Source: a virus. Taken from it: 30,488 bases of DNA. Positions within the stretch are counted from its first letter, which is position 1; the number at the start of each line of letters is the position of its first letter. Below are positions 7,184 through 16,636 of this stretch, in pieces. The notes beneath the pieces were generated by a model. The model was given only the letters and a program-made list of their open reading frames with translations, was not told the DNA's origin and did not search any database. The stretch is from the IMG/VR virus record IMGVR_UViG_3300027608_000104, positions 1-30,488 of that record; one strand, given 5' to 3'. Made by a program: the position numbers and the translations under genes.

Positions 7184-9082
7184 ATGAGAACACATTGGGT
7201 AATGGATTACGAGACACTTTCCAATTGTTTTATTGGTGTCTTTGAAGATGTAAAGTCTGAACACACAGAAATATTTGTCTGTCACGAATCTAGAAATGAT
7301 ATATTAGAACTTGTTACTTTCTTAGAGAGAAATATAACTCTTAATGAATGGCATGTAAGTTTTAATGGTCTTGCTTTTGACAGTCAAATAACTGAATATA
7401 TCCTACGGGATAAAGATCAATTACTGGAACAAGATGGTGAAACTATTGCAAAATTTATTTATGAAAAAGCACAAGACACTATTCAAAATAGTAATAACGG
7501 TGAATTTGCTAAATTTAGTCCTAAGAATTTAAGTATTAGACAGATTGATGTATTTAAGCTTAATCACTGGGACAATGCAGCAAAGAGATCTAGTCTTAAA
7601 TGGATTCAGTATACCATGGATTGGAAAAGTATTATGGATATGCCAATTCATCACAGTTTTCATGTAGTAGAATCTGAAATAGAAGAGATTATTAAATACT
7701 GTATTAATGATGTTAAGTCTACTAAACAGATTATGCATCTTAGTAAAGAACAAATTAATTTAAGAAGATCACTTTCAGAAGAATATAACATTGATTTATT
7801 TTCAGCATCTGAACCTAGAATTGCTAAAGATTTATTTTTACATTTCTTAAGTAATGCTACTGGTATAAAGCAATGGGAACTTAAACAATTAAGAACTAGT
7901 AGAGAACAAATTATATTTAAAGATATTATTCTACCATATATTAACTTTGAGACAGCTACATTTCAAAACCTTCTAAAAAAGTTTCAAGATGTAATATTGT
8001 ATCCAGGTCAAACAAAAGGTGGATTTAAATATTCTGCACAATATAAAGGAATAAAAACCGATTATGGTTTAGGTGGTATACATGGTGCTAGAGAAAGCAG
8101 AGTGTATAATTGTACTGAAGATACTATAATTATGACATCGGATGTTACTAGTTTTTATCCGAATCTAGCAATTAGAAATAAATGGGCACCTGCTCATTTA
8201 CCTAAAGAAGCATTCTGTAATCAATATGAATGGTTCTTTGAAGAAAGAAAAAAGATACCTAAGAAAGATCCAAAGAACTATGTATACAAAATTGTTCTAA
8301 ATTCTACTTATGGTCTTAGCAATGATGAGAATAGTTTCTTATATGATCCTCAGTTTACTATGAGAATTACTATTAATGGTCAGTTAAGTCTTACTATGCT
8401 GTATGAGATGATTTGTGAAGGTATACCCGGAGCAATTCCTCTAATGCAAAATACAGATGGTCTAGAAACAATGATACCAAGAGAACATATAGAGAAGTAT
8501 ATGGAAATATGTGCCCGTTGGGAACAAATTACCAACTTACAACTTGAACATGATAAGTATTCTAAGTTAGTTTTAGGTGATGTAAACAATTACATTGCTG
8601 TTACTGAAGATGGAAAGTCTAAATGTAAAGGTAGATTTGAGTATAATAACTTAGCATTACATAAAAACAAAAGCTTTTTAATTATCCCTAAAGCACTACA
8701 TGCATATTTTGTAGATGGTATTAAACCTGAAAAGTTTATAAAGGACAATTTAAACATTTTTGATTTTTGTGGTGGTGTTAAAATAAAAGGTGCTTGGAAA
8801 TTTACTGAAAGAAAAATAGATAATGGAGAATATAGTGAAACAAAACTACAAGAAACCATTAGATATTACATCTCTAACAAAGGCTCTAAAATCATTAAAA
8901 CTAATTATAATGACAAGCGTGAAATCCAGGTGGAAGCTGGTAAATGGCTACAGTCAACTATGATTAATTATGAAGAAAAATCATTTGAAGAGTATGATAT
9001 TAATTATGATTATTATATTGAAAAGGTTAGAAAGGAAATTGAATCTTTAGAACCAATTATAAACCAATTAAGTTTATTTTAA
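7184..9082 (+). CDS. Family B DNA polymerase with 3'-5' exonuclease
   Basis: 632 residues. The N-terminal exonuclease shows Exo I (D8-Y-E10), Exo II (N61 and D66 in NGLAFD) and Exo III (Y172 and D176 in YCINDV), so proofreading should be intact. The polymerase domain has motif A DVTSFYP (D320), motif B K369-x3-N373-S-T-Y-G and motif C, which here reads QNTDG (N423, D425) instead of the usual DTDS. The catalytic second Asp is kept and the first is Asn. Only 49 residues separate D320 from K369, so the fingers insertion is very short. A KCKGRFEY segment (about 486) corresponds to the KxY-like region before the thumb. It is the probable replicative polymerase of the phage and heads unit 3; the next gene starts 2 bases after its stop. 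Confidence 0.93.
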   Translation: MRTHWVMDYETLSNCFIGVFEDVKSEHTEIFVCHESRNDILELVTFLERNITLNEWHVSFNGLAFDSQITEYILRDKDQLLEQDGETIAKFIYEKAQDTIQNSNNGEFAKFSPKNLSIRQIDVFKLNHWDNAAKRSSLKWIQYTMDWKSIMDMPIHHSFHVVESEIEEIIKYCINDVKSTKQIMHLSKEQINLRRSLSEEYNIDLFSASEPRIAKDLFLHFLSNATGIKQWELKQLRTSREQIIFKDIILPYINFETATFQNLLKKFQDVILYPGQTKGGFKYSAQYKGIKTDYGLGGIHGARESRVYNCTEDTIIMTSDVTSFYPNLAIRNKWAPAHLPKEAFCNQYEWFFEERKKIPKKDPKNYVYKIVLNSTYGLSNDENSFLYDPQFTMRITINGQLSLTMLYEMICEGIPGAIPLMQNTDGLETMIPREHIEKYMEICARWEQITNLQLEHDKYSKLVLGDVNNYIAVTEDGKSKCKGRFEYNNLALHKNKSFLIIPKALHAYFVDGIKPEKFIKDNLNIFDFCGGVKIKGAWKFTERKIDNGEYSETKLQETIRYYISNKGSKIIKTNYNDKREIQVEAGKWLQSTMINYEEKSFEEYDINYDYYIEKVRKEIESLEPIINQLSLF

Positions 9083-9084
9083 TT

Positions 9085-10344
9085 ATGCCAAGAAAAATAG
9101 AAAACACAGGTAAAGCACACTTAATTAGTGTGCCATTACCTAATCATGCTGCTAGTTATACTGTAATTAGCCACCAATTTATTATTGATTATGCATTCCA
9201 ATCCCTTACTAATGCAGGGTTTGGTATTGTAGATGAGGAGTACAGATGTACTGCTGATGGGCAAATTGCTCAGGGAATTTATAAATTAAATTTTAATAAT
9301 GATCCTGAGTTATCAATGATGTTTGCATGGACAAACAGTTATAATAAACAAGTAAAGTTTAAATGTGTTGTAGGAGCTTATATTAATAATACAGGTTCTG
9401 TTATGATTTCTGGAGAAGTTGGTAGCTGGGTTAGAAAACATACAGGTACTGCAGATACAGAAGTAAAATCAACCATTGATGATTATATTAGCAATGCGCA
9501 TATGTATTATAATCAGTTATGTTCTGATAAAGCTGCTATGGAAGTAGTAACATTAAATAGAAGAAAACAATCTCAATTACTTGGCGTATTGTTTGCTGAG
9601 TATGAAATACTTACTACAGAGCAAGCTAGCATGATCAGAGATCAGATGAAAAGACCCCAGCAAGTATTTAATAATACTGATAGTCTATGGGCTTTTTATA
9701 ACTATGTAACTAATGCATTACAGTCATCACATCCTAAGACTTGGATGGAAGATCAAAGAATCTTGCATTTCTTCATAGGTACCATCTGTGACTTCAGTGC
9801 ACCACCTCAAGCGGTAACTGCACCAGTTATTAATTTAAGTGCACCAGTTGACCCATTAGATGACAATTATGGAGAACCAGAGAATCAAACAAACTTGTTG
9901 GTTCAAATTGCTGAAGTTACAGGAGATGAATCTGTGTTAGCACCTCAACAAATATTTGATTTAGAACAATCGGAAGTGTCTGATAATCAAGTGGTGCAAG
10001 AAGAGGTTGAAATAGATACTGTTTTGCACCAGTCTGAAGAAATCATTCTAGATATTACAGATACTAATGAAGCTCAAGAAGTTATATCTTTAGAACCAAC
10101 TCCTGAAGATTATGAACAGTTCAATGCAGAAGAGATACTTGAATACACTGATCCTATTGGTAATACATTTGAAGTTCCTATAGTAGAAGTTAAACTTGAT
10201 ATAGTTGATCTTAATGAAACTACTAAACAAGCAGTAATAGTAGAAGAAAACTTAGATAATGCTTTTGCTCAAGAAGATAATTTTGATCTTGACTTCACAA
10301 GTAATAGTGAAGAAGATGAAGATTCAGTTCCTGATTTCTTCTAA
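9085..10344 (+). CDS. DUF932-like protein with long acidic tail ending PDFF
   Basis: 419 residues. The N-terminal 240 residues resemble the phage and plasmid DUF932 family: the strand pair FGIVDEEYRC and IAQGIYKLN, a core with MFAWTNSYNKQ and SGEVGSWVRKHTG, and a C-terminal helix with SLWAFYNYVTNAL before HPKTWMEDQRI. DUF932 proteins often lie near replication genes, but their role is unsettled. From about residue 265 the chain is disordered and extremely acidic, closing with EEDEDSVPDFF. That resembles the acidic tail of bacterial SSB, which recruits replication proteins through a terminal Pro-Phe. Together with its position 2 bases after the polymerase gene, this suggests a polymerase accessory or a single-strand-binding substitute. 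The tail similarity is only compositional. Confidence 0.65.
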   Translation: MPRKIENTGKAHLISVPLPNHAASYTVISHQFIIDYAFQSLTNAGFGIVDEEYRCTADGQIAQGIYKLNFNNDPELSMMFAWTNSYNKQVKFKCVVGAYINNTGSVMISGEVGSWVRKHTGTADTEVKSTIDDYISNAHMYYNQLCSDKAAMEVVTLNRRKQSQLLGVLFAEYEILTTEQASMIRDQMKRPQQVFNNTDSLWAFYNYVTNALQSSHPKTWMEDQRILHFFIGTICDFSAPPQAVTAPVINLSAPVDPLDDNYGEPENQTNLLVQIAEVTGDESVLAPQQIFDLEQSEVSDNQVVQEEVEIDTVLHQSEEIILDITDTNEAQEVISLEPTPEDYEQFNAEEILEYTDPIGNTFEVPIVEVKLDIVDLNETTKQAVIVEENLDNAFAQEDNFDLDFTSNSEEDEDSVPDFF

Positions 10345-10368
10345 TAAAAACTAATTAATTATTTAAAT

Positions 10369-10399
10369 AAGGGGTAGCTTCGGCTATCCCTTTTTTTTT
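10369..10399 (+). terminator. UUCG-capped terminator between the two convergent blocks
   Basis: A 10-bp stem (AAGGGGTAGC with GCTATCCCTT, one wobble) is capped by the very stable cUUCGg tetraloop and followed by nine T residues on the forward strand. On the reverse strand the same hairpin has a CGAA loop and a weaker TTATTT tail, so it may also stop the leftward operon. The stop codon of the last reverse gene overlaps the T-tract (10398-10400). Confidence 0.92.
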
Positions 10400-10550
10400 A
10401 AGTAATCCAATCAAAATGTAAATTAATTAATCCTAAGTATATAGAAACAGTATAGTATTCAATATCATTATCAGGATAATCAATTGTCCAACCAATTAAA
10501 AATTGATTATGAGGAAATACAAATTCAAATGATAATAACCACCATTTCAT
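10398..10550 (-). CDS. 50-aa aromatic small protein, last gene of the leftward operon
   Basis: A 50-residue frame starting at the ATG that overlaps the stop of the 45-aa gene as ATGA and ending on a TAA inside the terminator T-tract. It is rich in Trp, Phe, Tyr and Ile (MKWWLLSFEFVF, IGWTIDY, then YLGLINLHFDW). The aromatic strands and the final FDW pattern recall short conserved proteins of Bacteroidota phages that I cannot assign a function. It could be a small beta-sheet structural protein; a membrane-spanning helix is less likely because polar residues break the hydrophobic runs. Coupling to the 45-aa gene and the fit between its stop and the terminator support a real gene. Confidence 0.65.
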   Translation of the reverse strand: MKWWLLSFEFVFPHNQFLIGWTIDYPDNDIEYYTVSIYLGLINLHFDWIT

Positions 10551-10684
10551 TTTCCTTGAGCTCTATAACGTTTTTTATAGTTCTTAGATTTTTTACATTT
10601 AGAACTTTTAGTTTTAGAATGTATCCCTGGACGGGATATTTTTGATTTAACGTATGCTCTTATTGTTGTTGTTGTCTTTGCCAT
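10547..10684 (-). CDS. 45-aa strongly basic small protein
   Basis: A 45-residue frame, MAKTTTTIRAYVKSKISRPG followed by IHSKTKSSKCKKSKNYKKRYRAQGK, with about one third Lys and Arg. The SRPG-x-H-x-K-T-K-S-S-K and NYKKRYRAQG pattern matches a short conserved protein I recall from many crAss-like and related phages. Its charge suggests binding to nucleic acid or a packaged, DNA-associated role; the function is not known. It starts 2 bases after the stop of the 1972-aa gene and its stop overlaps the start of the 50-aa gene, so it belongs to the leftward operon of giant, probably virion, proteins. Confidence 0.8.
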   Translation of the reverse strand: MAKTTTTIRAYVKSKISRPGIHSKTKSSKCKKSKNYKKRYRAQGK

Positions 10685-10685
10685 G

Positions 10686-13600
10686 TTATCTTAAATTTTC
10701 AAATTGTTCTTTCTTTTTAATTGCCCAAATTGCTGAATAATTTTTACCTGTAAATCCTAATGATGACAAGAAATGATTTAAAATTTTTGCAGATTCTTTT
10801 TCTTGCCATGCATACGGACCAACATCCTGCTTATAATATGCTGATTCATTACCTGTTACCAAATAAAATAAATCTTTTGTTAACTTTAGCATATTACCTA
10901 TAGTAGGTTGTAAAACTATTGTGCTTGATTTAGTAAAATCCAACCAATCTTGGGATCCAAATACAGGATTAAATAACTGATTCTCTTTTTGAATCATTAA
11001 TACTTGATATAATGCATGATTAGCAATCCATCCTGATAAACCATAATCTTTTTCTCTTTGTTTCATTTTTGCAAATCTATCTGAATCATCATCATCATAT
11101 CCAAATATAATAGCAGCAGTAAGCATCAATAATATTATATAAGCCGTTTCAGTTAACATTTTTTTCAATGCAACTTTTTCTCTATTTGTCATGTAATGTT
11201 TTAAGTAATCAGCATCTTGTAACATTTTTTTAATAGCAGATAAAGCATCAACATAAAAACCTCTTGTTAATTCATTAGTGTTCCAATTATAAACATCACC
11301 TCCTAAATTATTTTTTGACGTATCAAACTGAAATCTATTTAAAAACAAACCAGTAATAAATCTTCTAGAGAAAAAGAAAGTATTATAAAGTAAATTCTTT
11401 TCAGCCAAAGGCGAATCCAGTTGATTGGTTAAACCATTTAATCTTAGATTAGCATCATAAACTTTGAATTTAAAATCATTTAATTTTTTACTTCTACTTA
11501 TTATTAGTTCTTCACCTTCAGAAAGAGCTCTTTCTTTTTTAATTTTATTTTTAGCCATTAATTCAGCTACAGACATGTGATATTTTTTGGCTAAACTTTC
11601 TAATGTTTCTCCTGTAGATACAACATGATTTACTTTGTCTACACCCCATTCAGGATTGATTCCTTCTTTTAATTTTAAAATATTATTTTGATCAAGTTCA
11701 AATGCTTCAGAATAAGGAATTTGAATTACAGAACCATTGTCTTTTACTTGATCTACCATTTGATAATACATCATACCAAATCCTAATTCTAATGAAGAAT
11801 TAACCTCCATTAACTTTCTATCAGAATATAACCAATTTCTATCAAAAAAATCTGTTACAAATGATCTTGTAGAAGCTTTACCAAACTCTGTTCTTGCTTT
11901 ACCTGGTGTTAAATCAAAAGCATCAATAATTTGTGTATCTAAAGGTTTTGCACCTTTAGCATAATAACCTTTAGTGCCAAGTTCAAATGTTGCTTTTGCT
12001 GCTCTATACTTACCTTGAGCCATACTTTTTATATTCATATTTTTACCACCAGCAACCTCAATAAGTTTATTAAATTGCATACCACCACGGTTTTTTAATG
12101 ATGATACAGGATTTAATGAATAAAAAGCAAAACTACTGAAACCCATTAGTGAAGAACTTAATTTAGTAATCCATGGATTATCAGCTTGAAAATCACTAAC
12201 TTTTTTTCCATAAAATGTTCTATTTATAAAATCTAATAATGCTGTTACTCTTCTATCAGTATCTGTATTTTTGGATAAATTTTTAATTTTATTTGTAGCT
12301 TTTAATAAAGAACTACTTGCCTGATTTAAGTTTTTAATTGAATTATCTTCATTAGATAAAACATCTAATATAGCATTCATTACAGGTTCTTCTTTGATTA
12401 AGACTCTTTGCTCATTAAGTGAATACATATAATCCCACATGGCTCTTAATACATCTGTGGAAGTTTCTTTTAAATCAAGCTTATATACACCTCTTACAGG
12501 AATTCTAGATATTGCACTACCTTGTAAATCAGTAGGAACATACATCATATGTTCTTCTAGATTCATAGCATATGTTTCAGCATCATCTGCTTTTTTCTGA
12601 AAAATAGATTTAATATATTCTAATCCTGTTTTAGCAACAGTTAACTTATCTTTTGCTTCTTGTTTTCCTTTACCAGATCTTATGTATTCTAAGGTAGTTC
12701 TTTGACGAAATCTTGCTAAATCTAAATAAAGTCTTGAGGAATAAGGTGTATCTTTTTGAACATCAAGATAATTTTGTTTTAATTTTTCAAGAAGTTTAAA
12801 TTTGGCATTGTTAGTTGCTTTCAAATCATAATATTCTTTATTTAAATATTTAGTATCTGATGCATCTTCTCTAGGTAAATAATTACCTCTATTATCTATA
12901 ACAGTTCCTATATAATTTGTTGATTTACCTGTTGGTATTGTTTTATAATCATCTTTTATAAATGATTTAGTATATTTAGAAATTGGGGCTCCATCTACAG
13001 TAATCTCTTTCCCAGTAATTGGGCTAATGATTTTTGTTTTCTTATAATAAGAACTATCATTAGGTCTTTCTACACTCCATACTTTTATTCTTGAATAACC
13101 AGTATCATAACCACCTTGACCATTATTTAATTCTTGATCCCATATATCTCTAACTACATGATTATTTAAAAACCAATTTTTAAATACATCGTTTTTTTCA
13201 AATAAATCTGCTATTGTCTGTTTATCACGTACAAAATCATCAATTGTTTCTTCTGTAAGTGGCTCTATATCAATACCTTCAAGTGCTTTATTTATAGCAA
13301 TAATATAATAATCTGTAGCTACTATATCTCTAAGTTCATTTAGTTCTGCATATTTTGTTCTTAACTCAGCAGATTCTAATACAGATAAACCAAATTCATT
13401 TTTTTTATTTGTTAAGTCAGTAAAATCATCAATATCTTTTTGAGTACTTGCAATTTTACTGTTTTTCTTAAATACATAATTTTCTAAATAAAATAGTCTT
13501 TTTGATTCTTTTGGTGTTAATCCTGATTTTTTGTCAAATGTTTTTTGCAACTGAATTATTTCTTCTTCTATTTCCAAAAGTCTTTGAGAAGATGCTTCTC

Positions 13601-16600
13601 GTAAATTTAAACCATTTGGTTGCCCATCTTTATCAGTTACTTGATTAACAAGTCTAAATCGTTCTTCATAAAGTTCATTAAGTTTTTTTACAGTAGGATT
13701 GTTATTGCTACGTATTTGCAATTCTTTTATTCTATTTAAAATGTTTGCTTTATCTTCAAAATATTTAGCAGAATAAGATATACGTGTAGTTTTAGCAATA
13801 AATTGATCTATTCTTCTTTTAAATTCTTCTGGATTTTCTTCTAATGTAACACCTTCTGCTGGTAAAATTACTTTAGCAAAATGATCTAAATCATTTTGAT
13901 ATTTATTAAAATCAGTTTCAAATGTATAAAATTTAGAAGACTCTTGTCTATATTTTCTTCTTACTAATACTCGTTGAAGTTCTTCACCTGATTTATATTG
14001 ACCAGTTGATAATGTCAAAGAATATAAATCATCATATTCAATCTGTGCTTCTTTAGATGGTGTAAAATCTAAAACATCATCGAGCTCAGTCCATGCTGAA
14101 TTATTTTTTATAACATTTAATTTCTCCAATGCCTTTTGCCTTTCTATATAAGCATCTAAAGATACATTAGCAGATACGGTAATTGTTTGTTTTGTTGAAG
14201 GATCGTATACTTCATTATCTGTATTCCATATTTTTCTAACATCATAAACAACTTGTTTATAAGGTCTATGCATATACTTTTCATTAAATTCAGCTAATGC
14301 AGATATAGCAATTTTAATATCATCCTTATTACCTTTTTTTCTAGCAATAACAAGATTGTTTTCCAATACAGCTAGATCATATCTCCAATTTTTAAACTTA
14401 TCAATAAAAGTATAAATTTCATATTCAGAAACTTCATTTGTTTCAGGGTTAATATCTGGAACTTTATCTACTGTAAGAAAAAAATCTTTCATCTCAGTAG
14501 TATTAGTGGGATCAATACCTGCTGCAATGAATAAAGGATTTAATTGATCAGCCATTTTATTTAACTGAGTATAGCTTTCACTTTCTGTTTGTGATAATTT
14601 TTGTCTTACGTATTTAAAAACTGAACCAAGTAAATCATCCATATTACCTGTAGGTGTAAACATTGCTGTAAGTAAACCTAAATCTTCTGTTTTACCTTCT
14701 ACATAATCACTTATAGTATCAGCAGTTATTCTTTTAACAGTGTAAGCTTGAATTCTATCCATTAAGAGATTAATAGCTTTAGGTTGTCTAGATAGTTTTA
14801 ACTGTGTGGCACTAATATTTTTAAGTTTTTGATTATCAATTTTATCAAAAATATCTTCAAAAAATTCTTGTATTTCTTGTTCTGAAAAACTTTCTTTATT
14901 TAATATTTGAAGAACTCCAGTTTTAAAATCACCTGTGATATTTTCAGCTAATAATTCTGTATTATCAATAAAAAATTCTTTGGCAAACTCTAAAGTTAAT
15001 TCATCAGAAAGATCAATAGTATTTTCTAATTGCGTATTAATACTAGATAATTTAGCAATTAAAGGATTTGTACTATCTAACTTTAATAACTTTATAGTGC
15101 CTCTAATAAAATCTTGTTCTCCTTTAAGAACATTTTTAAAGTATTTAACTTTAGCAATTCCATCAACAGTTAGATGTTTATTATTTTCTTTTAGATTATT
15201 TAATACTTCATTTACTTTTCTAGTAAAAACATCTATTTCATTTACACTATTTATAAAAGCTAAAGATCTTGTTCTAAAGTCACCTTCTCTTTGTTCTAAT
15301 GCTGTAACAATATTATTAAGATCATCCTCTGTCAAATTTAAACCTGTGGTTTTAAATGGTTCTAAATAATCTCTTATATTTTTAATAACATTTAATCCAC
15401 CTTCTTCTTCTAATTCTTCTCTTAATCTTTTAGGAGAGTTTTTTAGAAGATTTAATTGATATTTCATAAAACTATGAGTATCATCAATTATTTGAATAAA
15501 ATCTTTAGCATTTGTTTTTTCTAATGCTTTTATAAAATCATCTGTTTCTTTACTCATTTCAGCAAATAAAGATTTTTGATATTGTAAATCAGTAATAACA
15601 AAGTCTTTATTAATCATCATATCAACAAGTTCATTTAATGTAGTAGATGAATTAAGGTTAGCTAATTTTACTTCCCTACCCATAAGTTTTTTAATAACTT
15701 GTTTTAATGCATAAATTAATTTATCCATAAAATTTTTAAATGCTACATCATCTGATTTTATATTATTGATTTTATTTTCAGCATCTATTTCCATAGCAGT
15801 AACTATAGATTCTTCTTTAAATCTGTCAGTACCTTCTGCTAATTCAGGATATTCATCACGAACTCTTTGTTTAGCAAGTCTACCAGTAGTAGATAAATCT
15901 AATTGAGCATATAAATTATCAAAAAGTATTTTATTTTGATATGCAATACCTTTAATTAAGGGGTGTGCAAATTCATGAATTACTTTAGATGAATTAAATT
16001 TACCTTTTATAAAATAAACAGCATCACCATAAAAAAATGCAGATACATTTGACTTATAAGGAGTTGGACTATTTTGCAATAACATTATTGCTTCATCTGG
16101 AGTTACAATATAATAGTTTATATCAAAAGCTTGTTTAAATTTTTCACCAAGTTTTTCTGCAATTTCTAAATCTCTTTGAGCTTCGAGTGCTCTATCAAAA
16201 TTTAATTGATTAGTTACTTCATCAAAAAGATAATTATCTGTATATTCTTTATCAGTAACACCAAGTCGTCTTGCATCTTCTTTCTGAATTTCTCTGGCTT
16301 GAGTTTCGGCTTGTTTATATTCTGTTAGTTCTTTTTGAACTTCTAAATCATAATAATGATCAATTAAAGATTTAGGTATTGTAATTACTGGATTTAAAAA
16401 GTCACCTTGTATTTGATAATCTAATACTTTAAGTTGTTCAATTTTATCATTAGAAGGTCTATATTGATTTATATAATCTGTTAAATCTTCATTTACTTTT
16501 TGAGCATATCTCTTAGCAATATCAATTCTTTTACCAAGACCATCTTTAGAAAGATCTTCTACTAATTTTTCTGCAAACTGTTTTATCTTAATTCTACAAG

Positions 16601-16604
16601 GCAT
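10686..16604 (-). CDS. 1972-aa giant protein with HExxH peptidase-like motif, LysM domain and hydrophobic segment
   Basis: 1972 residues. Near the N-terminus VIHEFAH gives a zincin-type HExxH site (H210, E211, H214), with EE at 264-265 in KEESIV a possible third ligand. Long charged helical and coiled-coil-like stretches follow over about 300-1400. A LysM-like domain spans roughly 1658-1703 (HVVSTGETLESLAKKYHMSV, then LSEGEELII); LysM binds peptidoglycan and could hold the protein at the cell wall during DNA entry. A hydrophobic segment at about 1816-1836 (AYIILLMLTAAIIFGY) ahead of DDDD could be membrane-inserting. It follows the RNA polymerase gene by 32 bases and likely belongs to the same set of packaged, injected giant proteins. 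The domain order resembles polyvalent proteins of phages and mobile elements. The exact role is inferred. Confidence 0.85.
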   Translation of the reverse strand: MPCRIKIKQFAEKLVEDLSKDGLGKRIDIAKRYAQKVNEDLTDYINQYRPSNDKIEQLKVLDYQIQGDFLNPVITIPKSLIDHYYDLEVQKELTEYKQAETQAREIQKEDARRLGVTDKEYTDNYLFDEVTNQLNFDRALEAQRDLEIAEKLGEKFKQAFDINYYIVTPDEAIMLLQNSPTPYKSNVSAFFYGDAVYFIKGKFNSSKVIHEFAHPLIKGIAYQNKILFDNLYAQLDLSTTGRLAKQRVRDEYPELAEGTDRFKEESIVTAMEIDAENKINNIKSDDVAFKNFMDKLIYALKQVIKKLMGREVKLANLNSSTTLNELVDMMINKDFVITDLQYQKSLFAEMSKETDDFIKALEKTNAKDFIQIIDDTHSFMKYQLNLLKNSPKRLREELEEEGGLNVIKNIRDYLEPFKTTGLNLTEDDLNNIVTALEQREGDFRTRSLAFINSVNEIDVFTRKVNEVLNNLKENNKHLTVDGIAKVKYFKNVLKGEQDFIRGTIKLLKLDSTNPLIAKLSSINTQLENTIDLSDELTLEFAKEFFIDNTELLAENITGDFKTGVLQILNKESFSEQEIQEFFEDIFDKIDNQKLKNISATQLKLSRQPKAINLLMDRIQAYTVKRITADTISDYVEGKTEDLGLLTAMFTPTGNMDDLLGSVFKYVRQKLSQTESESYTQLNKMADQLNPLFIAAGIDPTNTTEMKDFFLTVDKVPDINPETNEVSEYEIYTFIDKFKNWRYDLAVLENNLVIARKKGNKDDIKIAISALAEFNEKYMHRPYKQVVYDVRKIWNTDNEVYDPSTKQTITVSANVSLDAYIERQKALEKLNVIKNNSAWTELDDVLDFTPSKEAQIEYDDLYSLTLSTGQYKSGEELQRVLVRRKYRQESSKFYTFETDFNKYQNDLDHFAKVILPAEGVTLEENPEEFKRRIDQFIAKTTRISYSAKYFEDKANILNRIKELQIRSNNNPTVKKLNELYEERFRLVNQVTDKDGQPNGLNLREASSQRLLEIEEEIIQLQKTFDKKSGLTPKESKRLFYLENYVFKKNSKIASTQKDIDDFTDLTNKKNEFGLSVLESAELRTKYAELNELRDIVATDYYIIAINKALEGIDIEPLTEETIDDFVRDKQTIADLFEKNDVFKNWFLNNHVVRDIWDQELNNGQGGYDTGYSRIKVWSVERPNDSSYYKKTKIISPITGKEITVDGAPISKYTKSFIKDDYKTIPTGKSTNYIGTVIDNRGNYLPREDASDTKYLNKEYYDLKATNNAKFKLLEKLKQNYLDVQKDTPYSSRLYLDLARFRQRTTLEYIRSGKGKQEAKDKLTVAKTGLEYIKSIFQKKADDAETYAMNLEEHMMYVPTDLQGSAISRIPVRGVYKLDLKETSTDVLRAMWDYMYSLNEQRVLIKEEPVMNAILDVLSNEDNSIKNLNQASSSLLKATNKIKNLSKNTDTDRRVTALLDFINRTFYGKKVSDFQADNPWITKLSSSLMGFSSFAFYSLNPVSSLKNRGGMQFNKLIEVAGGKNMNIKSMAQGKYRAAKATFELGTKGYYAKGAKPLDTQIIDAFDLTPGKARTEFGKASTRSFVTDFFDRNWLYSDRKLMEVNSSLELGFGMMYYQMVDQVKDNGSVIQIPYSEAFELDQNNILKLKEGINPEWGVDKVNHVVSTGETLESLAKKYHMSVAELMAKNKIKKERALSEGEELIISRSKKLNDFKFKVYDANLRLNGLTNQLDSPLAEKNLLYNTFFFSRRFITGLFLNRFQFDTSKNNLGGDVYNWNTNELTRGFYVDALSAIKKMLQDADYLKHYMTNREKVALKKMLTETAYIILLMLTAAIIFGYDDDDSDRFAKMKQREKDYGLSGWIANHALYQVLMIQKENQLFNPVFGSQDWLDFTKSSTIVLQPTIGNMLKLTKDLFYLVTGNESAYYKQDVGPYAWQEKESAKILNHFLSSLGFTGKNYSAIWAIKKKEQFENLR

Positions 16605-16636
16605 TATACTTCTTTATTTAAATATACAAATTATAA

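Noticed and set aside
14935-15369. 144-aa forward frame opposite the 1972-aa gene
   Set aside because: It is antisense to a coding region with repetitive Ser/Leu/Phe composition and no recognisable motif.
16627-16635. Bacteroidota-type -7 promoter element (TATAATTTG on the reverse strand) before the 1972-aa gene
   Set aside because: The spacing is one base off the TAnnTTTG consensus, no upstream -33 TTTG is visible, and such strings are common by chance in this AT-rich DNA.
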